Shown here one piece after another: positions 21,719 through 33,942 of a stretch of 64,000 bases of DNA. The notes beneath the pieces are model-generated. The model was not told the DNA's origin. It saw nothing but the letters and a program-made list of their open reading frames with translations, and made no database searches. This stretch comes from Megalonaias nervosa. Taxonomy: Eukaryota; Mollusca; Bivalvia; Unionida; Unionidae. Positions within the stretch are counted from its first letter, which is position 1; each line of letters starts with the position of its first letter. The position numbers and the translations under genes are program-made. The stretch covers positions 1-64,000 of the forward strand of contig JAECUM010001785.1 of assembly GCA_016617855.1 (NCBI GenBank), read 5' to 3'.

Positions 21719-22672
21719 TGTTACGTATCGGCTCGTTCAAAGTAACACAAAGAAAGAGTGACTACAACAAGCTTTGTAAATTTTAACAAAAACAATTTAT
21801 TTCCCTAGAAAACACGGTGAAAAGGTAAATAGATGAAACAAGACTTACGATTTACGAAGAAGATCCAAAAATTGTTCTAAAGTTGTGAAAACACATAAGT
21901 CCTGTGAAATAAACAGTTCTAATTTGATATAGTCTGAATCTCAGTTCCGTTCCAAGATGGCGGATGATGACATCAGACGAAGGCTAATACAGAATGTCCA
22001 GAATTTTCAGTGTAAAGCACAATTTGTATTGTTCTGTTCCGATTTAGAAATAATTTCATCAAATGTCTTTGTCCAAAGCCAGTAGTGTTGTTCTCCAGGG
22101 AAAATAATTATTTGGAAAGTAGATGAAATACAGCTACCACCACTAACAACACACATGTATGTTCTTCCTCGTACGAATGCACAACTCTTTCCAGCACAGA
22201 AATACCTTTTCCTTAAGGTATTAGAAACTCTGTAAGATGTTATGATGTGACTCTCAAGTATAACTGACTACGACTATGACTATCACTATGACTGAACTTT
22301 CTTACAGATAACTAAGCATATAAAAGAAACTAATACTTCGTTTCATGTACACACGCACGAAAGACACGTGTGATTTCGCAATCCATCTGGACATTACGAA
22401 AGCCTGAACAAGTATCAGCCAATCATTTACATAGCTACTGCTGAATGTTTACTTGCGACGACAAACTATCATACAAAACTCTTGCTTACACGAGTCACAT
22501 TTACGTTTGAAATAAATACGATGTTTCTAACAAACTATTAGACCCATGCAAACATGATCATCATAATAATAATAACTACATTTAATGATGTAAAAATGAA
22601 ATAAAAATGAAACAAAGAATTAGAAGAATTTAAATTTTAACACATATGTAATTTAACTACAGGGTCGTAACA
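21719..22672 (-). mobile_element. full-length solo LTR of the gypsy family (954 bp)
   Basis: It begins TGTTACG and ends CGTAACA, flanked on both sides by CCTC (21,715-21,718 and 22,673-22,676), a likely 4-bp target duplication. Read on the minus strand it contains a TATA-like TTTTATATGC, an AATAAA-type GGGAAATAAATTG near the 3' end, and ends GAGCCGATACGTAACA. The 3' half matches the LTRs at 3.2-3.55, 13.5-13.9 and 19.4-19.7 kb. No internal region is present, consistent with LTR-LTR recombination. Confidence 0.85.
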
Positions 22673-22889
22673 CCTCAAATACAGTAAATTTGTAAGGACC
22701 GTTAATCGTTAAGGTCACATTATGTCAGAATTTATGCAGTGTGGATAGCTATTTACGTCTCTGAATAACGGAAGTAAGAGAATTTTATATATACGGGAAG
22801 GTGGTGAACATATATAGCTTTAGTCGTAATCTTGTCATTTAAGGGAACAGCTTCTGATATTCCTCCCAGAGAACCCGATGAGGACAATT

Positions 22890-23250
22890 CAAGAGGGAAG
22901 TCCGCAAATTGGGCATCTCATACATTGACCATGTAATCAACGAAGAAGTTCACAACAGGATCCAACGAGCCATCCTATGAAGACCTTTTGACCAGTGTAA
23001 AAAGCGCAAACTGAAGTGGTACGGTAATGTCTCAAGATCATGTGGACTGGTAAAACCAATCTTGCAAGGCACAGTGCGAGGGTGCAGAAGAAGAGGCAGA
23101 CAGAAACAGAGGTGGGGAGGCAACATTAAAGAGTGGACAAGCATGTGATTTGGAGATTACCAAAGGGCAGTAGAAAACAGGGAATGATGGAGACAATTGG
23201 TTGCAAAGTCAACTATGGTGCCTCAACGACCTCTTGTGTTAAGGGATTGA
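22890..23250 (+). pseudogene. LINE reverse-transcriptase C-terminus relic
   Basis: The plus strand encodes the C-terminal tail of a non-LTR retrotransposon ORF2: KKRKLKWYGNVSR, then GCRRRGRQKQRWGGNIKEWT, then REWWRQLVAKS. This is the conserved 'KLKWFGHV...GRRRGRQRKRW.DNI.EWTG' ending seen in many animal LINEs. Three in-frame TGA codons (about 22,977, 23,146 and 23,185) break it. Only the 3' end is present, as expected for 5'-truncated LINE insertion. The clade (RTE- or Jockey-like) cannot be settled from this fragment. Confidence 0.85.
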
Positions 23251-23316
23251 TCATGATGATGATGATGATGATGATGATGACGATGATGATAATGATTATG
23301 ATGATGATGATGAAAC
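23251..23316 (+). repeat. (ATG)n tail of the LINE
   Basis: About 20 ATG/ATA units immediately after the LINE coding end. A short trinucleotide tail in place of poly(A) is known for some LINE clades. Confidence 0.9.
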
Positions 23317-25546
23317 CATGCTGCTTGTATTTATTATGCAGTTGTAATAGATTTATGCTGATTATTATCCAGAGAGCAAAAGAAATCATCAGCTGAAAAT
23401 CTAATTTGTCCATCCTGTTATGTGAGTTCCAAGTATAGGATGGCAATGATCTGACCATATTTTGAAACGAAAACTGACTGTTATCTTCCAACTATTATTT
23501 TATAGAAGATGGGTTACTAAACCAATGATCCATAACAAACTTGATGTGAAAATGAAGCATTTAAAAATTGGGGTATTTGCTCAATCATTTTCCTTACTTA
23601 ATAATTTAGCTAATACCTTAAAGAAACATACATATTGTCTTAGCTCCGCATTCGCCGACACATTATTTGTAGATTGGTTACTTATAATAGCCTTATTAAC
23701 TATATGAATGGTACTTACATTTGTTTCCATTAAGTGCTCTTGTAATTAAACTGGAATGTCTAAGAATCAGCACACATAATTGAACAATTTAAAACAAAAC
23801 TTTCATTACACGAATAATAGCAATTACTCATGTTTTATCATCAGCTGTTTGCCCAATATCAAACACCTAAATGTGTAAACCAAACATTTTATGCTTTATC
23901 ATAATATAACAAATGTTCAAGTTAAATCAGTATTCCCAATAAACCATTTCAAATTCAACCCTCATTTTTCATTAAAAAATGTGAGAAGAATACTTCATTA
24001 TGCTTCTGTGTACGATAGTAAAATTCCACCCGAGGTTAACAATTTTGCATCAGATACTACTCAGCAAAGTCTGACATAGAATTCTGACCCTCCAATACAA
24101 TATTCCTATTTTACATCAGTGCATGAGGGTTCTTTTACTGTTTACTCGGTACAAAACATTTACAGATTTAAATCTTTCAACATTTCTTCTCTTATTTTTT
24201 AATGAAGGTTTCACTGAATAATTTTTAAAAAATACTGTAATCCAAATTGTAAGAAAAATTGATTTTAAAATTTTGTGACACATGATCCATCTAAAGTAAT
24301 ATCATACCCACTAATGAAAACATTTGCCACATTCTAATAAATATGCATGAATCGAATCCATCAATCCCACACCTTTTCCAAAAAGTAAAGGATCAAACAT
24401 ACTCATGTGAATACAGAAATCTTTAGCCATCTGAAATTTATTTATATTAAAAAGGCCTATGTCTGACTCCTGTTGTAAAAGGCATGCATAGCCCAGTTAC
24501 TCGACAAAATTGTAAGCTAACATTATTTTAAGATCAGGATAATTGAATTTGTCTCGACATAAAATATGTAACTGGTTTTTAAATATATTGGTTTCTTTAT
24601 AACAAACTTTTTTAAGTTTTCTAATGTATGATTAACATTTAAAAAAAAAATATGGAAATTTCCCTAATATCTTTTGGATACAATAATCCAATAATCATCA
24701 AGTACCATGATCAGTATTCCCGCTGGAGAGATACAGCAGGGCATGGCACCTTGACCTCAAAATCCACATGCCCTGCCAACGTTTCTGCCTTCTAAATCAT
24801 ATCCTGCTCCCCAAACACCCCCATCCCTTATATCCTGTGTTACTGTCCTTAGCATTCAGCCTCTTCCGGTTGACATGAGATCTGCATAAAGTGGGATGGG
24901 CAATCATCACTATCTATATAGAAAAGAATTTTAAGTTAGGACGGACATTGATCCTGACTAGCATGCTGCCTACTGCAAAAACTAGATACATCCAGAAGCC
25001 GCTTGTTGACTGCTTTCTCTCCCTATAATGTTATAATTAAGTGCAGGAAGATCATTCATGATGAGGAGAGTTTGTCAAGAATCCCAACAAATATCTGTGA
25101 GGTGCTGAATGATGTTGTATAGGACTTGTCTGAATTGTACACCAAAATCAGAAAGAGAACCATTCCTTGAGCATAGTTACTATTATAACTGACCCCTGGT
25201 GAAGGATATAGCAACCAACATTTTAAACGAAATAATAAAGACCTGCATACCCAAGGGTGTTTCAGAATAAAGGAACAGCCACCACTTTGTCCAACAAGTC
25301 ATCAAATCGGGTTTACAACTTCGGGTTTTGTCATTATAGTGGTATCAGATATCTAAACAGCTGTTCCCAATGTAAAACTGCTTTTAATGACTGATTTGGC
25401 AGATTAAAGAACACTGAAACCAGGTCCAGTTAAAATGTTATCAGTCTACAACTGAACAATATATGTACAACTAACACAGCTTGAACACTGCTGACAGAAT
25501 CGGCCACAGCCAGCTTTGATATAGCATACACCAACCACAAAAGTGC
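23317..25546. other. no recognisable gene; includes probable 3'UTR of the minus-strand gene
   Basis: AT-rich sequence with only short chance open frames. The part left of 25,547 should hold the 3'UTR of the Crypton-like gene. A minus-strand AATAAA (plus-strand TTTATT at about 24,437) is a possible but unproven polyadenylation signal. Confidence 0.4.
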
Positions 25547-25776
25547 TCACCGGTCCTGAGACAGAGATTTACGACTACACTTTGTATTGTTTTGCCTGTT
25601 GGTACATGTACCCTGATTCAGAGATTTTGACACTTTTACAATTCTGTTGGCGCAATCAGCTTCTTTAACTTTGGCATTCTGACACTGTAGCTTTCCTGGG
25701 AGTTTTCTGTATTCAATGTAATGATTAAGCTGACGCTTTGCAGCCTCCTTCTCCTCTCTAGTCCACAATGTTCTTT
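25547..25776 (-). CDS. exon C of the Crypton-like gene (C-terminal domain)
   Basis: Acceptor TTTAGAG|AAAGAAC gives the phase required by exon B, although the polypyrimidine tract is weak and an acceptor at ~25,790 is an alternative. It encodes RTLWTREEKEAAKRQLNHY, YRKLPGKLQCQNAK and a basic tail, ending in a stop at 25,547. The WTREE..A...L..YI....LPGK..C pattern is the family's last domain. Confidence 0.7.
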
Positions 25777-28700
25777 CTCTAAATGTCTTCTTTGCAATGG
25801 ATATAATAATTCTTATTATAATCTAATAATTAATCCTAACAATCATATATATGACAGAGTTATCCCAGAAATTTTTTAAGTAATTTTGGTTGATGCCTGC
25901 AAATATCATGTTTATCTGATTAAAAATTTTGTGCTAAAATACTCCTCACCTAAAATCAATAAATAATTAAAATAAAAAATTATAAATTCTATATACATAT
26001 ATAAAAGAAATTATATTTTACAAACTTTCCGACTTCAAGAATTATATTAAGCTGCATGTCATCTATTTATGATGTCATTGTAGCCACAGAAATAGTATCT
26101 TTTGGCTGTAATGGGTGCAAGTGAAATTAAACAAGTTACTGTCACCTTTCATTGTTTATTTTAGATTAAAACATAGAGAAATCTCAATAATGGTCATGTG
26201 AAGATATCAAATGTTAAATTTATGGAAAAACAATTTAACAAATGCATGTCTTCTGAAGTCCATTTAAATCTTGCAACTGTACATTTCCTATGCATTCCAA
26301 CACTTAATGGAGCTTCTCACATTAGCCAAAGAAAAACACAATTTGATTATATTGTTGTTTTTATTTTTGCTATATCCCCTATTTCTCTGTGCTTTTGTTA
26401 TAAAGTACACAACTATGAACTTATTTCTAAGCCTACTTTCTTACTGCAATCATGAGCTACATGTATATGTGAGAACAGTTACTTACACAGCTTGATACAT
26501 AAAAATGACTTATATCATTGTCAAATGCAAAAATGGAACCAATGAAATATTAAAAATGTAATTTGAAATTGATTCTGAATAAAGTACAATAAGATTCAAA
26601 ATGCTTGTTCATAGTGATCTTTTATTCCTTCACATCGCTCACTGTGCAATAGTGTGTATTTGGAACACTTTGTTTATTTCCGTTATGTAACTTTGGTGGC
26701 CTTACTATTATTATATGTGAATTACCAACTGGATTTTGTGTGAAATATTTCTCAATTTATTAATATTATCATGTTTCTTTTTCCCCCAAGTCTCAGTACT
26801 TTTTAACTGATGGAAAATTTGGGATTTTCAAAAGATGATAATTGACAATTAAATCTACTTGAAAGTAATAACAGCATTCATGCAAATGGTGGATGTCATA
26901 TGTAAACATTTGCACATGCAAGTTTGTTGTTAGGGGATTTGATACTGCCTTCTCTTCTAGTGATAGGCAATTTCGACTGAAATTGCTTTGACAAGCTGTG
27001 AAATAAAGCATAATTAATAAATCTGAGATATTTTACTCGAAAAGATAAAATGCTTGCTCAAGAAAATGGTGTTAAAGTCACGTGGTTTATGCACATCACT
27101 TAGTTGGGGTGTTAAGACTGAAACATCTCTCAAATTCACCTTTGGTGTTGTTTTCTTCTTCAATTTTACTGGGGGACAGCAATCATCTTTTTCGACATGA
27201 CATACTCATATCAACACATTATCTTTAATAGCGTTATTATTGCCCTTCCTGCTTTCCCCCGCCAAGAATCTGAATATTCCTTCATATACATTTGTACAGA
27301 CTTTAAATTTTTGAAGAGGTTTATTTGTCTCTTGTTCACTGAACATGTTTTTGTTTGCAGGATGCCATTTTTAGAAAAATTCTATAAGCAATAACGCACA
27401 TGCAAATGTTTTGGATGAAACATATTTGCAGTGTAAAGCATCCGAAGTGCTACTGTAATGCTAGTCTGGTTCCCTGATCAACTCCATTGAATATAATATG
27501 AAATCCAGATCTGGAGCAAACACGGATAAGACAGTATCTAGATTTGACTGCGATGATCATATCTTTGTAATTAATCCATAAGTATAGTAAAGGTAATTTT
27601 GTAAGAGTCAAAGCGTAAGGGTTGGTAGATCTTAGTTGTATAGTACAGTCGAACCTGTCAATACTGGCCACCTATAGGAAGAGGCCAAACTGGCCTTTGT
27701 ACACAGGTAACCTCTGTGTACATGTTCACCTTTAAAAAAAGTGGGGAACAAATACTATCCATAATATACACAGATATGTTGTTCTTTCCCAAACTTTTGT
27801 TTCATACAAAATTATTGTATCCTGCTGATCACAATCCGTTCCATAAATTAAACCATCACCAACTCTTAAAAAAAATCACTGATCATAAGTTTTCTTTTGT
27901 GCATCATGACAAAACACTAATTTCACTACTAACGGATAGCTTGCATAAGAATGTGAAATAGAGGACACTTCGGGTTCACTACTGACATCTTATATAGAAC
28001 TTTGAAGCAGGATGGTCTTTTGTCAGCAAACTTGTATCAATCAGGCTCCGAAATGACTGCTGACAGTTACAATATCTGGATGAACCGGCTGCTCAACTCA
28101 CCAAGATCAAAAGAGCCGGCTATTGGAATGAATTGTGAATTAAAAGAAGCTATATATGGCTCTTGTTAGTAACACATGGACCAAAATTTACTGTGCCTTT
28201 ATTTACAAGTTATTTAAATACTGAATGACCTCTGATCCCAACTGAAAAGTGATGTAACCCATACCTTCTCCTGAAAGATGAGCTTTTAGCATCCAAGCTA
28301 GATTGAATTCATAGTCAAACAGATGAAGATATCAAACTATAACTGTCACACTGCGACAAAATGTGACTTCCATATCTGCTGTGATAGCAAGACTGCTTGT
28401 CCCACCATCCAGGAAACTAACAGCTTTGACCCCGTCCCCTATGAGATCCACCATTTAATTTTGGATGCGCGAGTGCCTGTGATATTTTGGGGAAATAAAA
28501 CACTGGCCCTCAGATAGCTTAACAAAACATTCTTGCTCTGATTAAACAAAAACAAACAAACGTATTATATCCATTATCCCCACCCATACTGACAATTAAA
28601 TGGTCAGTTCATAATGATTAAAAAAAAGCCTTGTTTGCAAATTTGACATATTGGCACCTTTAGTTACAGCAGCAATACAATTGGAGTATAGTGAGTACAA

Positions 28701-31376
28701 GTGAGATAATTGATAATAGCAGATTGATTCACGTGTCTTTATCTACACAATGCCTTCCTCACTATGCAAATGTTTAGGCCACATACACTGAGCAGTCACT
28801 ATTAATACATTCCAGTGACCAATTAAAGCATTGAGAAAATATTATCTAATTAGGAAAGACCTGGCTGCTGATTTTTGTAAGCAGTTGACTGTTATATATA
28901 TGATATTTATATAGAAAATTTTCCTCGGGGAATTTAGAAAGGATGTTGAGAAAACCACTATATAAAGGTGGCCGTTCAGACAGGCTCAGTTGTACTTAAT
29001 ACTGATGATCATTCCAATTCCCAATTTATTTTACTTCAAGTATAACTATTTTAATATATTTAAGTTCATACTAAACCCTGTACAGTTTCTGGCTTCTGGT
29101 TAAATCTCTCACCTATTCTGTGTTTCTTAGTTGGTAATTGAGGACTACTATCCTGGTCGTCTTGAAAATCATCCGATGCATCAGCATCAATGTCATTCTC
29201 TGGTTCAATTGTCTCTGAAAAGAAATCATAACTTGTTGCAGATTGAAAAACAAAATTGTTTTAAAAAACAACCTGTCTTTTATTCTGATTAACCAGACAT
29301 GACAAGTGTTTTAGTGAAAACGCCGTGTCAATATAACCATCCATTCAAGAGTAGCAGTATCAAGATTTTCAACATGGCCGCTGTGGTGGCAGTACTGGAT
29401 GACAGATGGGCACCATTTTTATTTAGAACCAACTAGATATTATAAGAACCCTAGGCTGAAATGGCGATCCATTCATCAGGAGTAGCAATAATAAGATTTT
29501 CAAGATGACAATCATGGCCATAATATTGGATATCAGAGAGGCACCGTTTTCATTCAAGACCAACTAGACTTAAGGATGAATGTGGGGTTTTCAATAGAAC
29601 CAAGCAAAATTAGATAATTTGATCTGGGGATCCCAAGACCCAAGTATTTAATAGTACCTTGTAACCTAATTTACAAGGCCACAGGTGATACTTTGTTTTC
29701 AGCGAAGGACGTGTAAGCTTGTCATCATGATATCTCCAATATGGCTATAAGCTGTTTATTAGTATATTTTACCTAAATTTACTAAAAATGGATTAAAACA
29801 TTATTCAATGTACTCAAATTATGCAAAACAACTGAATTTTAAGCATGTATTCTAAAGTATTCAGCATATATTTCCATAAGCATAATAGTGTTTTGATAAA
29901 TATAAACCATGCCATTGTACATATTCTGGATGATTGTTCATGTTCTAAACTGTAGAACACATTGATCAAAAATTGTGAACGCTCACTCAAACATAGCTGA
30001 ATACATGGTTCCACCACTTTTTAATAGAAAACTGTCCAGGTCTTTTCTGTGATGAAATTCATTTTTTCAAGATTCACATATGACTATTAATGAACGAAAT
30101 TAGAGAATATTTTATCTTAAAAAACATGCATGTTTCAAATCAAAAGCTGTTTCTATTTCAAGACTCTCCAATAACATCTAAATCAGACATATGACCATGT
30201 ACTAAACCAAAACATGTATTGCAAGCAGCAAGCTTGACAACTGAAAATTCCTTTAAAATTGGCATATTAAGTGATTTCAATTTGAAGAATAAAAATGTTA
30301 AATTTACTTTGCTGAACTGCATTATGGTAGTATGATGAAACAATAATAGAATGATTAACTGAAAATAGTTTTATTTTCCTTCCAAACTTTTAATTCTAAA
30401 GAAATAGGAATGATCTGTTGTAAATCAAGATAGCAATGTCTCAAGTAGAATATCTGTTAACTGACATAACATTTAATTTCAGAAATCAAATGTTATTAGT
30501 GCCAGCAAATTCAAAACCATATACAAGGAGTTGGTACATGTACCACTGAAATTTACATGCATAATATAGAAAGTAAACATTTCCCATCAGTTTAAAAAAA
30601 CAACCCCCCCCCAAAAAAAAAACAGAACAACAAATGCAAAGTAATAGAATCTTATCTCATAAAGAAAAAAGTTTCAACGTTGAATTAATCTGTGCTAATA
30701 AACCAAAAACTAACATTTTACAAATAACCTGATTTAAATTTTGACAAAAAGACCTTCAAAATTATATACAAATTTATTACTGTATTAAAAAAGATTGAAT
30801 GTTTGGTAAAATCCAGTTATGTCTGCTTGTAATCCAATACACCAATCTCCAAACCTACATTTGATATTCACAGGAGGTGGTATAATTTGTTAAAATTTAC
30901 CTAAGGATAATATAATACATGGGACCAAACTTCTCCCATTCTCATGCAACCTATTGAAGAGGAGACACCTATATTTCAAGTTACATGTTACATAGCGTTA
31001 ATTATTTTTCACCAATGTTCAGCTCCGAGATTCGACATTTTAGACTAAATAAAACTGACTTACTACTCTATCTATAAGGAATGGGAGCCCATCGTCTAAT
31101 CCGAGTTTCCTCTGACCCTTCCCACCCATTTATTATATTTGGACCTTTATGTTGGGGTCAGAGTCAATTGCCTATGAAAAAGTTGGAATTCTCCACCACC
31201 ATGCAGTGACAACATAGGGTAGCCGCTGACAAGTGGGATTAGCAAATTTAAACGATGTTACATCGAGTCACACCTGCATGAAATCAATATAAAATGATTT
31301 TCTGAGAAATTGCTAGTAGTATCATTATGTCTATTTTCATTACAATAGCTTGTACCCAGTTCTTGTAAGCAAATGC

Positions 31377-31453
<77 letters not shown>

Positions 31454-32501
31454 GGGCCTACAAAGATTTACATTAATCTGCTTATATGCGACTTTATCAG
31501 TCAATCTGCCAATGGATCTCTACAGCTCTAGATCTCAAGTATCTGATGGAAAAGTAAAAATTACCACTGTTCACTAGTATGAGTTAAGAAGTGGATTGTG
31601 TAATAAAACATGAGATGGCAATCGCTTTCATGGTTAAGTGATCTATTTATTGTGTCGAGTACCTGTCATGTCCTTGTGCTTGATAAGGTATAGCAACAAA
31701 TAAAGATTCTTTTATCATTTGTTTGGTTTAAATTAATACCCAGGCTTTTCAAAAGATAGCATTTGCTGATGGACACATAATGGTCAATGCATGCTGGGAC
31801 ATAAAATATGCTCATTTGGACTTACGATCAGGTGAGCTAACAATGAAACAAAATTCAAATTTTAGCTTTATCATTTAAGACTAAAATGTGGACCCCAGGT
31901 GACACAGTGGTCTAAAGCGCTGATCTTCACTGATCACTGCCATCTCACCTCTGGCCGAGGTGATTTAAGCCTTAGATTAGGCCAATGTGGGTATGTGAAA
32001 AAGCAGCCAGTAGCTTCCCGTGGGTTGGTGGTTCTTACAGGAGTTTTCCTCCACCAGTTATACTGCTCTGAGAAATGGTGTCAAAACCAAAACAACAAGA
32101 GACTAAAGTACACACCTGATGCATCAAATTCAATCTAATAAAAAATCACTTTCTTTGTATTTGGAAATATTTCCCATGTTGTAGGAATGAAGTACTTTTG
32201 TGACCTTTGCAAGTTTTAGAGTGTTGTAAGACAATCTGTAGAATTCTCTGTGAATTCTTATGTCATGGCCGAGACATTTTGTTAAGATGTCCTGGCTATT
32301 TGAGCTTAAGGCTAAGACTTGACAAAGTGTTGCCAGGTGCATCCTCAGATTAGTTGAAGTTATGCGTGATGGATATTTTACTCCCGATTTGTGTGCCATT
32401 TCATGCAATGCATCACTTCTTCTGAGTGTGAAAATTGAAGTGGCCTTTCCAAACAAAAATTCTGAGACCACTCCAGCTTGATATCTGTTGACAATCAGAA
32501 C
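25547..32501 (-). CDS. Crypton/tyrosine-recombinase-like gene, 3' part (three exons)
   Basis: Three minus-strand exons (32,501-32,150; 29,214-29,113; 25,776-25,547) join with matching phases (1 and 1) and canonical GT-AG borders into 228 uninterrupted codons including the stop. The first exon carries a tyrosine-recombinase-like C-terminus: STNLRMHLAT (box with the second catalytic Arg) and GHDIRIHREFYRL (Gly-His and the presumptive Tyr nucleophile). The middle exon is an acidic linker ending in basic TKKHRI. The last exon has a WTREEKEAAKRQLNHY domain followed by KLPGKLQC. This order matches a family I recall from molluscs and fish whose members have 'STKLRKH', 'GHDIRVHREYYRL' and a final 'WT.EE..A' domain. 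Upstream exons should encode the rest of the recombinase-like fold but were not located. Function in the host is unknown: possibly a domesticated or still mobile YR element, probably DNA-binding. Confidence 0.75.
25777..29112 (-). other. intron of the Crypton-like gene; holds a MITE
   Basis: AT-rich sequence with no other convincing exon. The only element recognised is the Tigger-like MITE at 27,646-27,984. Short open frames at 26.2 and 27.2 kb look like chance. Confidence 0.5.
27646..27984. mobile_element. Tigger/pogo-like MITE (~340 bp)
   Basis: The left end is CAGTCGAACCTGTCAATACT preceded by TA. The right end in reverse complement is CAGTAGTGAACCCGAAGTGT. The subterminal GGCCACC...GGCCAAACTGGCC pattern resembles that of the element at 50,865. 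The right-hand TA duplication is not preserved. No coding content is trusted. Confidence 0.5.
29113..29214 (-). CDS. exon B of the Crypton-like gene (acidic linker)
   Basis: 102 nt with acceptor TTTTCAG|AGACA and donor ATAG|GTGAGA. Only one frame is open across it; it encodes Asp/Glu-rich sequence (ENDIDADASDDFQDDQD) and then a basic PTKKHR. Its phases fit exon A on one side and exon C on the other. Confidence 0.7.
   Translation of the reverse strand, partial: RQLNQRMTLMLMHRMIFKTTRIVVLNYQLRNTE
29340..29545 (-). repeat. 'CCATCTTGAAAATC' repeat family, two units
   Basis: Two diverged units in reverse orientation of the ~150 bp repeat seen at 45.2, 52.7 and 57.4 kb (GATTTTCAA-ATGGC, GGATATCAGA, CAAGACCAACTAGA). 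It lies in the intron between exons A and B. Confidence 0.6.
29546..31379. other. intron, no recognisable feature
   Basis: AT-rich intronic sequence; short open frames show no family signature. Confidence 0.5.
31380..31452. repeat. (TA)n-(CA)n microsatellite
   Basis: About 30 TA units followed by seven CA units, inside the intron between exons A and B. Confidence 0.97.
31892..32100 (+). mobile_element. SINE-A copy 6
   Basis: Clear head (AGGTGACACAGTGGTCTAAAG, GATCACTGCCATCTCACCTC), then the body with a short deletion, ending TGGTGTCAAAACCAAAACAAC. It lies 50 bp from exon A of the minus-strand gene. Confidence 0.85.
32150..32501 (-). CDS. exon A of the Crypton-like gene (recombinase-like C-terminus)
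   Basis: Acceptor TTTCAG|GTT at 32,503-32,502, donor A|GTGATT at 32,149. Enters in phase 0 and ends after one base of a codon. The 117 codons run from VLIVNRYQAGV and FLFGK..LRRSD to SKYKE, without a stop. Read-through past the donor meets a TGA at 32,130. The ATG at 32,510 lies in the acceptor and is not a likely start. Confidence 0.75.
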
Positions 32502-32691
32502 CTGAAACATCCAGGAGGATACAATTTACGATTTTCATAATGTAATTCTTTGATCATAATGATACAGAACCATGCATAAATATAAGCAGAATGTAATCAA
32601 TGATTAGTTATCCCACCTCTACAAAGTTTCAAGATATCTACAGTAGGCACCGTAAACATGAATTATCATGCAGAAAATAGATCTACACTAA

Positions 32692-33017
32692 GTGACCGCT
32701 CCGGTGGCCAAAGTGGCTAGAGCGTCCACCTCAGATGCGGGAGGCGGCGGGTTTCAAACCCCGGCCGAGTCATACCAAAGACTTATAAAAATGGTACTAG
32801 CAGCTGCCTCACTTAGCGCTCAGCATTCAGAGGTTAGTGTTAGGACTGGTCAGCCTGGTGTCAGGATAATGTGACTAGGTTGGACATGATGCCACATGAC
32901 TGCGGCATGATAACCCAGTGATAGACATCATTGTAAACTGCCACACAACAGATATTGTAGTGAAATGACTTAAATTGTTAAAGCTACGTTTAAAGATCCA
33001 AGACAAACAAACAAATC
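32692..33017 (+). mobile_element. SINE-B, a second tRNA-derived SINE
   Basis: The head has an A-box-like GTGGCCAAAGTGGCTAGAGC and a B-box-like GGTTTCAAACCCC. The body contains GTCATACCAAAGACTTATAA, AGCGCTCAGCATT, TAGGACTGGTCAGCC and GTGTCAGGATAATGTGAC, ending in ACAAACAAACAAAT. This body is one I associate with widespread bivalve SINEs. Confidence 0.8.
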
Positions 33018-33867
33018 CGCACTAACATGATCTTCACAGAGTGAATTGTTCGCCCCTTGCAAATGAAGTTTTTTTTTCTGCATTTTTCCCTTTACATTCT
33101 GTCTCTTAATCTTTAAAAATGTCAAATTTTGTATTTTTAACTGCCACTATCTAGTCAGTATTGTGTTGTCATGCCAAGAAAACCCACTTACTGGAACAAA
33201 TCATGAAAGACATAAAACAATAAAAAGAACCTTCTTTGCTAAAATATCAAAGTAGATGCATTATACTGAGATGATAAAAACCAGAAATTATTGATGTTTT
33301 TGTATGTTTGGTTTTTATTAAAAAACATTGTTCTTAAAATCTTGTTTAGAAGCTATTATCACTGTCTACCCCCTGCAGACAGATTCTACTGGGTTAAAGT
33401 CACAGACTGTGAGTAATTCTGGAGTGAGAGCCTGCAGTACAAATATAGTTTATGCATCAAGAATGAGTTTATTAACTATTAAAGATAAGGCCTCATATGA
33501 AAATAATGCAGTTCACTGCGCAATTCCTATACTTATTTGCATGTGCAATACACAATTAACCTTTTGAGGATAACATATAACAATACTCAATATACATTGA
33601 ATATTGTGATATGTTACCCGCAATAGGTTAATTTATGTATATGTAAAGTTTAAAGCTTAATATATATATTTATATCAACATCCAATTGTGTCAGAAAGGG
33701 CCTATTGAGCAAAGAAGAATATGTGAGGTCATAAAGAAAGATACTTAACCCATGTTAGTAATGCAGAAAATGTAGGTCACAGTGACCTTGCTTGATTGTA
33801 CGGCTGTAGTACTAACAAATACGTTCAACTGATCAATTTTACATATCAAAATACATAATTATGTGCT
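33018..33867. other. no recognisable feature
   Basis: AT-rich sequence. A 79-codon open frame at 33,328-33,567 has no recognisable family. A missing upstream exon of the Crypton-like gene could lie here, but I could not identify one. Confidence 0.4.
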
Positions 33868-33869
33868 GA

Positions 33870-33942
<73 letters not shown>
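33868..33942. repeat. (TA)n microsatellite abutting the hAT left end
   Basis: About 34 TA units ending at the first base of the hAT terminal repeat. It may have overwritten the target duplication. Confidence 0.95.

Noticed and set aside
24720..24900. GC-richer stretch with possible coding character
   Set aside because: All frames on both strands contain stops at short intervals and no motif was recognised.
33328..33567. Possible upstream exon of the Crypton-like gene on the minus strand (an ALTPELLT-like reading near 33,400)
   Set aside because: Only a few residues resemble the family, stops follow at once, and the phase does not fit exon A.
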